A stretch of DNA of 64,000 nucleotides from Calothrix membranacea FACHB-236 (GCF_014696315.1 NZ_JACJPX010000039.1:1-64000); one strand, 5' to 3'; positions 26,813 through 35,119 are shown, counted from the stretch's first letter. Notes: generated by a model not told the origin, from the sequence alone. Numbers and translations: made by a program.

Positions 26813-27553
26813 TTAACTACCACCTTTAAGAATACGATCGCCACCCCAGAGCGATCGCACAAGTTTCTCAGTCAATTCTGCTCCTAACAGCCGCACAGCG
26901 ATTTGGTTGTCTGGATCTCGTTCCGCACTGCTACGACGCAGCCATAAATCCCGATTAGCTAAAGCTTCGCGTGCGTTTTCTGGTACAGGTTCAGCTTCTT
27001 CAACCCAGACTAACCAACGATCCAACATTTCATGAGCGATCGCGCGAATCAATTCGATAGCATCTTCTGTTGGTGAAGCGGTATAGCAAAGACTGATAGG
27101 CGATTGAAACAAGCGGATATAAACACTTTTGCTAGTAAATAAAGTCAAACGCGGATCGGCTTGTAACTTGAGAAAAGTTTGGTTAACTGGCTCATAATAA
27201 CGTTCCAAATATTCCCAATTACTCAACAGATCAGTTCGGGGAATGTAATCTATAAAAAAGAAGAGATTGGGAGTTGTGCCAAACTCAAAAGCTACATGGG
27301 GAACCTGGATATGTGAACCCAACCAAATAGTTAAACGCATTACATTGAAGTTTGATTGGACTGGATTGCCCATCCAGCTATTAACCAGCCAATCGATTTC
27401 TCTTCCCGTATAGGCGGTAAGTGAACCCTTGATATCACCATCCAGGCTACTATATTCACCTAAATCTGCCGTGGAAGGATCTAGTTGGAACTCAAAACGA
27501 GCTTGCAACTTTTGACGAAGTTCTTGTGTAATACTCCACAACTGGTCAAACAT
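26813..27553 (-). CDS. Red chlorophyll catabolite reductase (RCCR) family protein
   Basis: The 246-residue protein matches the RCCR family, ferredoxin-dependent bilin-reductase-like enzymes that in plants reduce red chlorophyll catabolite after chlorophyll ring opening. Recognisable stretches are MRLTIWLG, VPHVAFEFGT, LFFFIDYIPR (about 78-125) and NRDLWLRRSSAERD near the C-terminus. Cyanobacteria generally have bilin reductases (PcyA, PebAB) of the same fold, but these lines match RCCR better. No transit or signal peptide. It leads the RCCR/nitrilase-like pair. A role in chlorophyll or bilin turnover is inference from the family. Confidence 0.72.
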   Translation of the reverse strand: MFDQLWSITQELRQKLQARFEFQLDPSTADLGEYSSLDGDIKGSLTAYTGREIDWLVNSWMGNPVQSNFNVMRLTIWLGSHIQVPHVAFEFGTTPNLFFFIDYIPRTDLLSNWEYLERYYEPVNQTFLKLQADPRLTLFTSKSVYIRLFQSPISLCYTASPTEDAIELIRAIAHEMLDRWLVWVEEAEPVPENAREALANRDLWLRRSSAERDPDNQIAVRLLGAELTEKLVRSLWGGDRILKGGS

Positions 27554-27596
27554 GATTTGCTTATGCTGCCTTTAGATACACTTAATTTAAGCGCAG

Positions 27597-27618
27597 AACT
27601 CTAGGTAAAAGAATGTCC
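27597..27618. repeat. Left copy of 22-bp direct repeat bracketing the toxin-antitoxin cassette
   Basis: AACTCTAGGTAAAAGAATGT followed by CC occurs here and, base for base, at 28739-28760. The similarity stops abruptly at both ends of both copies. This copy contains an ATG with no continuing gene (frame ends within about 17 codons). Confidence 0.85.
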
Positions 27619-27761
27619 CCTCAGAGCGATCGCAACAAGCATCTTTGTTGCAAGCTGCCATGAAAGCATTGCTGTAGCTGCCATTTTTACTCTATGATTT
27701 TCTGCGGAATTAGCAAAACAAATAGTTTATCATAAAAAGATATTGATTTACGTGAAAATAT

Positions 27762-28112
27762 ATGGTTAGTTTTAACTCTTTGATCAACGCTTTGTATGAT
27801 AGTTATCATCATAGCTATAATGCGCTAATTGAAGAAAATCAAGATGGCACATTTAGCGCTACCCTTATAGGTTTATCAGATTGTAAAAGTATAGGTCAAA
27901 CGGAAAATGAAGCCGTAGAAAAGTTACAAGATATGTTGCAAGCGCGTTTGAGTAATTCAAAACTTGTTACTCTACAAATAGAATCTCTTCAAACTGAAAA
28001 TCCTTGGATGAAAGTGGCAGGAATGTATAAAGATAATCCTCTTTTTGATGAAGTACTGGCTGAGATAGAAGCCGAACGCCAAATAATTAGCGCAGAACAT
28101 GAAAAAGATTAG
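27762..28112 (+). CDS. HicB-like antitoxin of a type II toxin-antitoxin pair
   Basis: The 116-residue protein has an N-terminal HicB-like segment (about 16-60): YNALIEENQDGTFSATLIGL then a Gln-Thr-x-x-Glu-Ala helix, as in partial-RNase-H-fold antitoxins. The C-terminal 50 residues (PWMKVAGMYKDNPLFDEVL) resemble antitoxins that pair with PIN toxins and would fold on binding the toxin. The PIN gene follows after 30 bases on the same strand, supporting the pair. No DNA-binding motif stands out. The function is inferred from family resemblance and neighbour. Confidence 0.7.
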   Translation: MVSFNSLINALYDSYHHSYNALIEENQDGTFSATLIGLSDCKSIGQTENEAVEKLQDMLQARLSNSKLVTLQIESLQTENPWMKVAGMYKDNPLFDEVLAEIEAERQIISAEHEKD

Positions 28113-28142
28113 AATCAAATTGATATATAGGATTAAACTCAA

Positions 28143-28586
28143 GTGACATTTGTATGGGTGTTAGATACAGACCATTTATCAATTCTCCAAAGGGGATATC
28201 CACTTCTACAACAGCGGATTAATCAAATAAATTATGAAAATTTAGCCATAACAGTTATCACACTAGAAGAGCAAATGAAAGGATGGCTAAATATCATTAA
28301 TAAATATAATGATAAATCTCCACAATCTGAAAATTTGATTATGGCTTACAAAGGGTTACGGGATTGTATTGAATACCTTAATAATCTCAGAGTCTTAGAT
28401 TTCGATCAATGTGCTTACGATTATTATCGAGAATTAGTTAATCAAAGAATCCGTATTGGCACAAGAGATTTACGTATCGCAGCTATTACGTTGTCTATAA
28501 ACGGTATTTTAGTGACACGCAATAGTAAAGATTTTTCCAAAGTTCCTAATTTACAATTAGAAGATTGGACAATTATTACATCCTGA
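28143..28586 (+). CDS. VapC-like PIN-domain toxin ribonuclease
   Basis: The 147-residue protein starts at a GTG and opens with VWVLDTDHLSIL, the typical PIN N-terminus. The acidic Mg2+ site is complete: Asp8, Glu42 or Glu43 in TLEEQ, Asp109 in GTRDLRIA and Asp130 in RNSKDFSKVP. PIN toxins of this kind cleave tRNA or rRNA when freed from the antitoxin. Length is at the upper end of the family. It lies 30 bases after the antitoxin gene, so the two form one operon, and the operon lies between two exact 22-bp repeats. Confidence 0.85.
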   Translation: MTFVWVLDTDHLSILQRGYPLLQQRINQINYENLAITVITLEEQMKGWLNIINKYNDKSPQSENLIMAYKGLRDCIEYLNNLRVLDFDQCAYDYYRELVNQRIRIGTRDLRIAAITLSINGILVTRNSKDFSKVPNLQLEDWTIITS

Positions 28587-28738
28587 GCTTGAAATACAAG
28601 TTCTTACTGCCGTTTTTTGAAATCTATCTGCTCTATTAATATCTACCATTATACGTACAGCAATTACTGGCTCAAGATTGAACAGCAAATATTCAAGATT
28701 TGCTACAACTTCTACATAAGGCATATTTTTCAAATAGT

Positions 28739-28760
28739 AACTCTAGGTAAAAGAATGTCC
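28739..28760. repeat. Right copy of 22-bp direct repeat; includes NmrA gene start
   Basis: Identical to 27597-27618. It contains the Shine-Dalgarno-like AGGT and the start codon (28755) of the following gene, so the repeat spans a functional translation start. Confidence 0.85.
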
Positions 28761-29654
28761 GATAAAATTTTGCTCATCGGCGTTACTGGCGGGACGGGTG
28801 GAAATGTCGTCAAAGGCTTTCTCGAACAGGGTATAACAAACCTGCGTGCCATTACTAGAAAAATTGACCTTAACCGTCCTTCTCTAGCAAAATTGAATGA
28901 TGCGGGAGTGGAGTTAGTTGCAGCTAACTTAGATGATGCAGACTCCCTCACTGCAGCCTTTACAGGAGTTGCTGCTGTTTACTGTCACGCCACATCTGGA
29001 GATAGTAGCAAAGCCGATCCTCAAGAAGTAGAAAGAGCAAAACAAGTTGCACAAGCAGCAAAACAAGCTAATATCCAACATTTTGTTTATAATTCCGCAG
29101 GTGGGGCGGAAAGAAATTCTGGTATTCCCCATATTGAGCAAAAGTACAAAGTTGAGCAAATTCTCAAAGCTGCTGGTTTACCTACAACTATGTTGCGGGC
29201 TTGCTTGTTTATGGAAGAGTTTTGGAAAAAATACACGCGTCCTTCTATCCTTAAAGGCGTTTTCCCATTTTCCATTCAACCTGACAAACCGCTACATTTA
29301 ATTACTACTAAAGATATGGGGCGTGTAGCAGCTTATGTAATTCAACATCCTTCTCAATATATTGGGCGAGAAATTGAGTTAGCTGGTGATGTGCTAACGC
29401 CCAAACAAATGGCTGAGGCTTTCTCTCAAGCGCAGGGAATAAAAGTTGTCCACAAAGAAACACCCGCTTGGATTTTCTTGTTGCTTTGGCAAAAAGAACT
29501 ATTCAATTTAATTCAGTGGTATCGCCAAAAAGGTTATCAAGCTGATGTTCAGCAATTGCGGGCAGAATTTCCCGGTCTTTTGACTACATTTAATGGATTT
29601 CTAGCAGAAACTCATTGGAAAAATGTAGAGCTTACCTATGAAAGTTTATGGTAA
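28755..29654 (+). CDS. NmrA-family NAD(P)-binding protein
   Basis: The ATG at 28755 is chosen because the conserved Rossmann start follows at once (MSDKILLIGVTGGTGGNVV); the open frame extends further upstream but those residues are not family-like. The 299-residue product is an atypical short-chain dehydrogenase of the NmrA/TMR group: GxxGxxG at residues 10-15, then a cofactor site near ITRK, and a substrate domain with LRACLFMEEFW. Members act as redox sensors or NADPH-dependent reductases. Which applies here cannot be said. The upstream 22-bp repeat suggests its 5' region was duplicated when the toxin-antitoxin cassette arrived. Confidence 0.85.
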   Translation: MSDKILLIGVTGGTGGNVVKGFLEQGITNLRAITRKIDLNRPSLAKLNDAGVELVAANLDDADSLTAAFTGVAAVYCHATSGDSSKADPQEVERAKQVAQAAKQANIQHFVYNSAGGAERNSGIPHIEQKYKVEQILKAAGLPTTMLRACLFMEEFWKKYTRPSILKGVFPFSIQPDKPLHLITTKDMGRVAAYVIQHPSQYIGREIELAGDVLTPKQMAEAFSQAQGIKVVHKETPAWIFLLLWQKELFNLIQWYRQKGYQADVQQLRAEFPGLLTTFNGFLAETHWKNVELTYESLW

Positions 29655-29730
29655 TGTAACCCGCTAATTTCAGAGCTAAAGCTTAAATAATACCAATTGA
29701 AATCATATTTGCAATGCATAAATTATCTGT

Positions 29731-29750
29731 AGGGGCACGGCACCAGTCAG
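29731..29750. repeat. Single arm of the GGGCACGGCA palindromic element
   Basis: AGGGGCACGGCACCAGTCAG matches the left part of the element at 22937-22996, but the right arm is missing. It abuts the truncated hydrolase frame. Confidence 0.55.
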
Positions 29751-29751
29751 A

Positions 29752-30120
29752 TTGCAAGACCAAGGTATAAAAAATATCGCCTTAGTCGGTCACTCTTTTG
29801 GCGGTGCAGTAGTAATTCAAGCTGCGGCACAATCCCCTAATGTCTGTACTGTTGTGACTCTTGCTACTCAGACTTACGGTACAGATCCGGCTCCAGAACT
29901 AGCAACCAGATGCTCGCTATTGCTGCTACATGGTTTAGAAGACGAAGTATTATCACCTTACTGCTCACAAGCTGTTTACCAAAAAGCCCTACAACCAAAG
30001 CAGATAATTTTTTATCCTCATACCAAGCATGGGCTAGATGAAGCCGCGGATGAAGTTTACTCAGTCGTTCAGGCTTGGATTATTAAGCAGTTAAATCATG
30101 CTTCGGTAAGGTTACTTTAG
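29752..30120 (+). pseudogene. 5'-truncated alpha/beta hydrolase
   Basis: The frame encodes about 122 residues starting right before the nucleophile elbow (ALVGHSFGGAV, Ser in GHSFGG) and continuing through an Asp loop (LHGLEDEVLSPYC) to the catalytic His in HTKHGLDE. A complete hydrolase of this type would have roughly 90 to 120 more N-terminal residues with the oxyanion strand. Upstream, the frame runs into the palindromic repeat at 29731 and then a stop at 29719. The only start available is a TTG at 29752. It is best read as a gene remnant cut at the repeat, although the triad itself survives. Confidence 0.72.
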
Positions 30121-30274
30121 CCTTGATTGGTTAAAAAACTGCTACTACAAACTTGAGTTTAGATAGTGAAAAGAAAATCTTCTTCCTTATGAAAGACAGG
30201 CTGATTACCTCTTCCCTGTAATAATTCAAGCAGAATGGAATTTTGTCTGATTTGGGTGCGTAAGGGAAAAAACA

Positions 30275-30589
30275 ATGGCTTGGATTTACCTTCTGATTGC
30301 TGGTTTGCTAGAGATGGGATGGGCAATCGGTTTGAAGTATACACAGGGATTTACCAAGCTGGCCCCTAGTATAGTTACTGTTGCTTGTATGATACTGAGT
30401 TTTGTGTTGCTATCAAAAGCGCTCCGCACTTTACCAGTGGGTACTGCTTATGCAATTTGGACTGGTATCGGAGCAGTGGGTACGGCTTTGCTGGGTGTAG
30501 TTCTGTTTGGAGAACCTGCTGAGATGAAGCGCTTTTTTTGTATTGGCTTAATTGTTGCAGGTTTGTTGGGGCTGAGGCTTGTTTCTTAA
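30275..30589 (+). CDS. sugE: SMR-family efflux protein, SugE/Gdx type
   Basis: The 104-residue protein has four membrane helices of the small multidrug resistance family. The essential membrane Glu is Glu13 ([20 protein letters not shown], 10-29), and the WAIGLKYT stretch places it with SugE/Gdx guanidinium exporters rather than EmrE-type drug pumps. Length is typical. It is encoded alone on the plus strand, 154 bases after the hydrolase remnant. I saw no guanidine riboswitch in that gap. Transport would be guanidinium/proton antiport as a dimer; a broader cation range is possible. Confidence 0.85.
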   Translation: MAWIYLLIAGLLEMGWAIGLKYTQGFTKLAPSIVTVACMILSFVLLSKALRTLPVGTAYAIWTGIGAVGTALLGVVLFGEPAEMKRFFCIGLIVAGLLGLRLVS

Positions 30590-30739
30590 CAGCGCCAATT
30601 TGAGATTTTGGATTTACTGCTGATTCAACATCATTTTGACTATCAGACGAATCAAGTTATCCGGTGCAATTGAGCGATCGCACATGAAAATAATGCCTCA
30701 GAATCAAGAATTTGACTCCGAGACATTTGGCAATTACTC

Positions 30740-31114
30740 TTACTGATTTAAAACTTCTTTCCTCTGTTGCGGTGCAGCAGCTACCGCAGCAACTTCTGCG
30801 CGTAATTCCTCAGGAACCCCCAATTCCTTTAGGGTTTCCATTAAATCTTCTGCAACTGCATCAAAGTGTTCGTTGCTCAAGCCTTGCTTTTCCACCAAAT
30901 CTTTATGAGCTTCTCGCATATAGCGACCGTCATATTTATCAGTTCCACCAAAAGCATAAGTCAGAAAAGCCTTCTGGTGTTCCCGTTGCTTCACCATATC
31001 CACATCAGCAAAAAAGTGTTTGATGCGATCGTCCTGCATAACTCGTTCATAAAATTTGTCAACTGCTAAGTTAACAGCAGCAGCACCACCAAGCTTTTCA
31101 AATAAAGTCGTCAT
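30740..31114 (-). CDS. glbN: Group I truncated haemoglobin
   Basis: I start at the ATG at 31114 (GGAGC just upstream) because it gives the normal 124-residue protein; the frame is open for 31 more codons upstream. The sequence is close to cyanobacterial GlbN: Tyr22 (B10), Gln43 (E7), His46 (E10) and proximal His70 (F8) in YMREAHKD are all present, so bis-histidine haem coordination is expected. The C-terminal residue equivalent to Synechocystis His117, which can bond covalently to haem, is Gln here (APQQRKEV). GlbN binds O2/NO and has been linked to reactive nitrogen tolerance. Monocistronic. Confidence 0.9.
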   Translation of the reverse strand: MTTLFEKLGGAAAVNLAVDKFYERVMQDDRIKHFFADVDMVKQREHQKAFLTYAFGGTDKYDGRYMREAHKDLVEKQGLSNEHFDAVAEDLMETLKELGVPEELRAEVAAVAAAPQQRKEVLNQ

Positions 31115-31409
31115 AATTGCAGCTCCGTATGTCCGCAAATAAAGTCGAACTAGATTGGGAAGAGGCAGAATCAGATGATTCCCAGAAGCGAATCTGCTTT
31201 TTCCCATGACCTAATTTATACTTTTAAGATTAAAATTTTTTCAAAAAACACACTTTAACAAATCACAAAAATTAATTAACTACCGCTAATGATTTTAAAT
31301 CATTACGATATTTGATGATATTTAAAGATGACAAAAAGCTATTTTCTTAGATTTGATATTAGCTAATCTCCAGCAGAGAAACTCTTTATTTAAAGAAAAA
31401 ACTTACTGA

Positions 31410-31465
31410 TTCACCTTCATAAACGTCTCCTAGGATTTTGGCTAGGAGACGTTTATGAAGGTGAA
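31410..31465. repeat. Perfect 24-bp inverted repeat with 8-base loop
   Basis: Bases 31410-31433 are exactly complementary to 31442-31465 (arm core CCTTCATAAACGTCTCCTAG, loop GATTTTGG). It lies 50 bases before the next start codon in the otherwise empty 31115-31514 gap, and no T run follows. As RNA it would be a very stable 24-bp helix. Confidence 0.85.
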
Positions 31466-31514
31466 GATTCGCTGTATCCTCAAATAGGAGTATTTTGCAC
31501 CCATAAACTGCTGT

Positions 31515-32384
31515 ATGTCTGCTGCACAAAAACTGCGAGAGTTATTAGCGCGTCCTGAAATTATTGTTATTCCTGGGGTTTACGACTGTCTTGGTGCGAA
31601 ACTAGCTCAACAGTCGGGTTTTGAAGTAGTGGCTACTAGTGGCTTTGGTATTGCTGCTTCCACACTGGGTTTACCGGATTATGGTTTTCTCACTGCTACG
31701 GAAATGCTTTATAGTGTGGGGCGGATTGCTCAGTCAATTACTGTACCGCTTATAGCCGATTTAGATACTGGCTACGGTAACGCCTTGAATGTGATGCGTA
31801 CTATCAAGGATGCTGTACAGTTGGGTTTAGCTGGCGTATTGCTAGAAGATCAGGAATGGCCGAAAAAGTGCGGTCATTTTGAGGGTAAGCGGGTAGTCTC
31901 CCTGGAAGAACACGCCGGGAAGATTCGAGCTGCTGTAGAAGCACGTGGTGATAGTGGTTTAGTAATCATTGCCCGTACCGATGCTCGCGCACCACTGGGT
32001 TTAGAAGCTGCGATCGCTCGTGGTCGTGCTTACATTGCCGCCGGTGCTGATGTACTATTTGTAGAAGCCCCCCAATCGGTTGAAGAATTAAAAGCGATCG
32101 CTTCTGCTTTTCCTGATGTTCCACTGGTAGCGAATATCGTTGAAGGTGGTAAAACTCCAGAAATTTCTACTACAGAGTTACAGCAATTAGGCTTCAAAAT
32201 CGTCTTTTTCCCCCTCACCGCATTGATGGCTGTTACTCATGTAATGAATGCTTGTTTCCAACATTTAAAAACACAAGGAACCACTGCCAATTTACCAGAC
32301 TTGATAACTTTTAAAGATTTTCAAGAACTGATGGGTGTGCCGCAATTTCTGCAAACAGAAAAAAGATTTGCGGCGGAAGAATAA
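31515..32384 (+). CDS. Isocitrate lyase/PEP mutase superfamily enzyme
   Basis: A 289-residue TIM-barrel protein with PGVYDCLGAKL (20-30), metal-binding ADLDTGYGN (81-89) and the KKCGH motif at 117-121, whose Cys is the acid/base of the lyase branch (isocitrate, 2-methylisocitrate lyase). RTDAR (about 153-157) is also family-typical. KKCGH rules against a PEP mutase or oxaloacetate decarboxylase. Cyanobacteria usually lack a glyoxylate cycle, so the natural 2-hydroxy acid is unclear. Single gene with a large inverted repeat in its leader. Confidence 0.85.
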   Translation: MSAAQKLRELLARPEIIVIPGVYDCLGAKLAQQSGFEVVATSGFGIAASTLGLPDYGFLTATEMLYSVGRIAQSITVPLIADLDTGYGNALNVMRTIKDAVQLGLAGVLLEDQEWPKKCGHFEGKRVVSLEEHAGKIRAAVEARGDSGLVIIARTDARAPLGLEAAIARGRAYIAAGADVLFVEAPQSVEELKAIASAFPDVPLVANIVEGGKTPEISTTELQQLGFKIVFFPLTALMAVTHVMNACFQHLKTQGTTANLPDLITFKDFQELMGVPQFLQTEKRFAAEE

Positions 32385-32406
32385 ACAAATCTTGAATTTC
32401 GCCGAC

Positions 32407-34116
32407 CTATTTAACACGACTCCAAGAGAAGTTGCTTAAATCTAAGAAGTAATCATCTAAATTATCTATATATTCTGATTCTTCTGGCTGAATTATAAAT
32501 AATTTACCACCAGTAATATAAATTTTACCTGGTTCTCTATAGTAAGCTTTGTGACGGCTGAGCCATCCTGGTTTATCACCAGTAGTTTCTATCTTTTCTA
32601 TTTTAAATGTATGACAATCTAATTGATAAACGGGAGTCTCATCAGATATGGCTGCATTAGCATATCCTAAATTACCAATAATATATATGTAGTCACCAAC
32701 TAAGGTAGCAGAGTGAAAATCTGTTGGCGGAAACACATCTTGAGGATAACCAAAAATCTGGAAGCTGCCATCAGTTTGGTAAACTACAACATCGTTATAT
32801 ATACAAAAATCAGGGTCATAATAGTCTTCATGTTCGCCAGCAATTTCTATAATTCTGCCATCTGGTAATTGTGTAATAGTTCTGCCAAAGCGTTGATAAC
32901 ACCAAGCTTTATCTTGCCAATTATCAGTATCGTCAAAAATCTTTTTTGCTCTATAAGCAGAAAAACCTTCACAAATCATCGCCTGCCAAAAAGGTATGTC
33001 CATCAACTCTGGATTTGTTTTGCCAAAGCGCGGATGTTTGCCAGCAAAATATTGCTCTGGAGATAATTGTGATAATGAAAATTTATTGTTGTCAATTTTG
33101 AGGAGCGATCGCCGCATATTATCGTTAATATCGCTCAAATCTTCACCAGATACTACTAACATTCTGACAACATCCAGATTATTAGCGATTTTAATGGCTG
33201 TATCATTGTACTTATTGATTCTGCCAGGATTTGCCCCAGCCTCTAGTAAAATTCTGACGTAATCAGTAGCGCTCAGTTCTGCTGCCATCATTAACGCAGT
33301 GTTATCAAAATCATCAGTGGCTTCAATATCAAATCTCTCAGCAATTAGCCACTGTAAGATATCGAGCCGATTGTTTTCTATGGCATATATTAATGGGGTT
33401 TTTCCAGAGATTCCCACATCATTGCGGTTTGCTCCCATTGCTAGCAATAATTTTGTTTTTGCTAGTTCACCCACTTGAATACTTAATAAAAAAGGGGTTC
33501 TCTGCCAACAATCAGTCACATCTTGTTGTGCGCCTTGTTCTAGTAATAACTTTACTTGTTCTAAATTTCCAAAAACTATAGCGTGCATTAACTCTGTCCA
33601 TTCCAACTGCTCTGAGTTAGCACCTGCATTCAATAGTAATTGGACAGCATCAAATCTTCCTATATGAGCAGCTAATTTAATAGCAGTCTCACCATAGCTA
33701 CTTCTGCCATTAACAGCAGCACCTCTAGATACAAGTAAATTTAAAATCGAGATTAAATTTTGATCCTGCAAAATATCTCGACCATACATTGCTTGAATTA
33801 AAACATCATATCCATTTTCTGTTTGATAATTAATATCTGCTCCCGCATCGAGAATAAATTGGACTTTATCTATATTTCCTGACTGTACAGCCAAGTCGAG
33901 TACAGTATTCTCCGATTCTGGTTCAATAGCATTAACATTTGCACCATGTTCTACAAGGCAACGCAGTATATCTATGCCTGCATCAGAGCTACTAACCGCA
34001 AACATTAATGGCGTTTTCTGAAAATCCTCGTCTATAGCATCAATATCAACACCATTACTAATTTCGTTTGCAACTCCAGCAATATCTCCCTGCTGTGCAT
34101 AAAGATGAATTTGCAT
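32407..34116 (-). CDS. Ankyrin-repeat protein with kelch-like C-terminal region
   Basis: The 569-residue protein has about nine ankyrin repeats (residues 1-340), seen as recurring GxTPLMxAxxxxxxxxVxxLLxxGAxxN units. A short junction (about 345-400) with KHPRFGKTNP and PFWQAMICEG leads to a region with kelch/beta-propeller character: GRTITQLPDGRIIEIAGEHED, YVVYQTDGSFQIFG, SATLVGDYIYIIGNLGY and RKIYITGGKLF. Both halves are interaction modules. The combination occurs in other bacteria as a family of unknown function. No signal peptide, so cytoplasmic. It is convergent with the lyase gene (22 bases apart). Confidence 0.78.
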   Translation of the reverse strand: MQIHLYAQQGDIAGVANEISNGVDIDAIDEDFQKTPLMFAVSSSDAGIDILRCLVEHGANVNAIEPESENTVLDLAVQSGNIDKVQFILDAGADINYQTENGYDVLIQAMYGRDILQDQNLISILNLLVSRGAAVNGRSSYGETAIKLAAHIGRFDAVQLLLNAGANSEQLEWTELMHAIVFGNLEQVKLLLEQGAQQDVTDCWQRTPFLLSIQVGELAKTKLLLAMGANRNDVGISGKTPLIYAIENNRLDILQWLIAERFDIEATDDFDNTALMMAAELSATDYVRILLEAGANPGRINKYNDTAIKIANNLDVVRMLVVSGEDLSDINDNMRRSLLKIDNNKFSLSQLSPEQYFAGKHPRFGKTNPELMDIPFWQAMICEGFSAYRAKKIFDDTDNWQDKAWCYQRFGRTITQLPDGRIIEIAGEHEDYYDPDFCIYNDVVVYQTDGSFQIFGYPQDVFPPTDFHSATLVGDYIYIIGNLGYANAAISDETPVYQLDCHTFKIEKIETTGDKPGWLSRHKAYYREPGKIYITGGKLFIIQPEESEYIDNLDDYFLDLSNFSWSRVK

Positions 34117-34162
34117 AATTTTTCTGTTGATTTTTGAATGTAAATGTTAATTTCACGTAGTG

Positions 34163-34302
34163 GCGTGTCTAGCCTTAAATGTTTCAATAAAGATGAATTT
34201 TATCCGCGTTTATCTGCGGTTAATTTTTTCTAATCTAACGCACTATTTTAGTCTAGACACGCTAGTAGCCAGTAGGATGCGTTAGCGATAGCGTAACGCA
34301 TC
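34163..34302. repeat. Inverted repeat pair and GATGCGTTA palindrome
   Basis: GCGTGTCTAG (34163-34172) faces CTAGACACGC (34253-34262) over 80 bases. Just beyond lies the palindrome GATGCGTTA/TAACGCATC (34276-34302) also seen at 21021. Both lie in the gap between the ankyrin gene and kptA, which holds nothing else I recognise. Confidence 0.5.
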
Positions 34303-34392
34303 ATATCTGAGATTTTTTCGGTAATAAAATCGGATTGCTATATAAATATTCAGTATTGATATTGCTATAAATTAACGGCTATTGATATCAAC

Positions 34393-34938
34393 TTAAATTA
34401 TTTGTAAATACTCAGTGGGGACATTATCTACTAACCAAACACCGTTATCAGAACAATAGAAGATATAGTCAGCCTGATGCATTGCAGCTGCATCCACAGC
34501 AAAAACTACTGGCTTGCCATGTCTTGCACCCACATTCTTGGCTGTAGCAATATCTTTTGATAAATGCACATGATGACGAGACATTTTACTGAGTCCCGTT
34601 TGTAAAATTGATTCTACAGATTGTTTCGCTGTACCGTGGTAAAGTACATCTGGAGGTACAACAGGTTCTAATTGCAAATCAACTTCTACACTATGCCCTT
34701 GGTTTGCACGAATTAGAGTACCTGTAGAGTCAAAAGAAAAGCGTTGTTTATCATTGCTTTCTACTACTAGCTGTAATTCTTGGCGAGTGATAGGAAACTT
34801 ATTTTTCGCGCAAGCAGTTATTAGTTCATTAATCTCAACCCATCCACCAGGGGCAAGTTTTATGCCAATATCTGCTGGTTTGTGTCGCAGATGTTTGCTA
34901 AGAAACTTGCTGACTTTAATCAGGCGGGAATCGTTCAT
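34393..34938 (-). CDS. kptA: RNA 2'-phosphotransferase (Tpt1/KptA family)
   Basis: The 181-residue protein has the two-part KptA fold. The N-terminal winged helix carries KFLSKHLRHKP (11-21) with the conserved Arg/His pair. The ADP-ribosyltransferase-like half carries YHGT (about 105), HHVHLS (about 126) and VFAVDA. These are the His/Arg residues that bind NAD+ and remove a 2'-phosphate from RNA, yielding ADP-ribose 1'',2''-cyclic phosphate. Bacteria lack the eukaryotic-type tRNA splicing that makes such ends, so its natural substrate is unclear, perhaps repaired or toxin-damaged RNA. Length normal. The upstream gene is the convergent VIT/NblS block beyond 270 bases. Confidence 0.9.
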   Translation of the reverse strand: MNDSRLIKVSKFLSKHLRHKPADIGIKLAPGGWVEINELITACAKNKFPITRQELQLVVESNDKQRFSFDSTGTLIRANQGHSVEVDLQLEPVVPPDVLYHGTAKQSVESILQTGLSKMSRHHVHLSKDIATAKNVGARHGKPVVFAVDAAAMHQADYIFYCSDNGVWLVDNVPTEYLQII

Positions 34939-35119
34939 TTGATTGTGATAACAATAATATACTACAAATATATATGTATTGTATTACAAAGAATACAGAG
35001 CGTCAATTTATAGTGCGTTGCAGGGTAATAGAGGACATTGAATCTAAAAATTAATCATAAAGCGATTCCCATATTGGGAGGTACGAGGATAAACGCCCAT
35101 AAGTCACTGAGCGAGATTT

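Noticed and set aside
30121-30274. Guanidine riboswitch before the SugE-type gene
   Set aside because: I could not find the paired ACGR-loop hairpins or a ykkC-like core.
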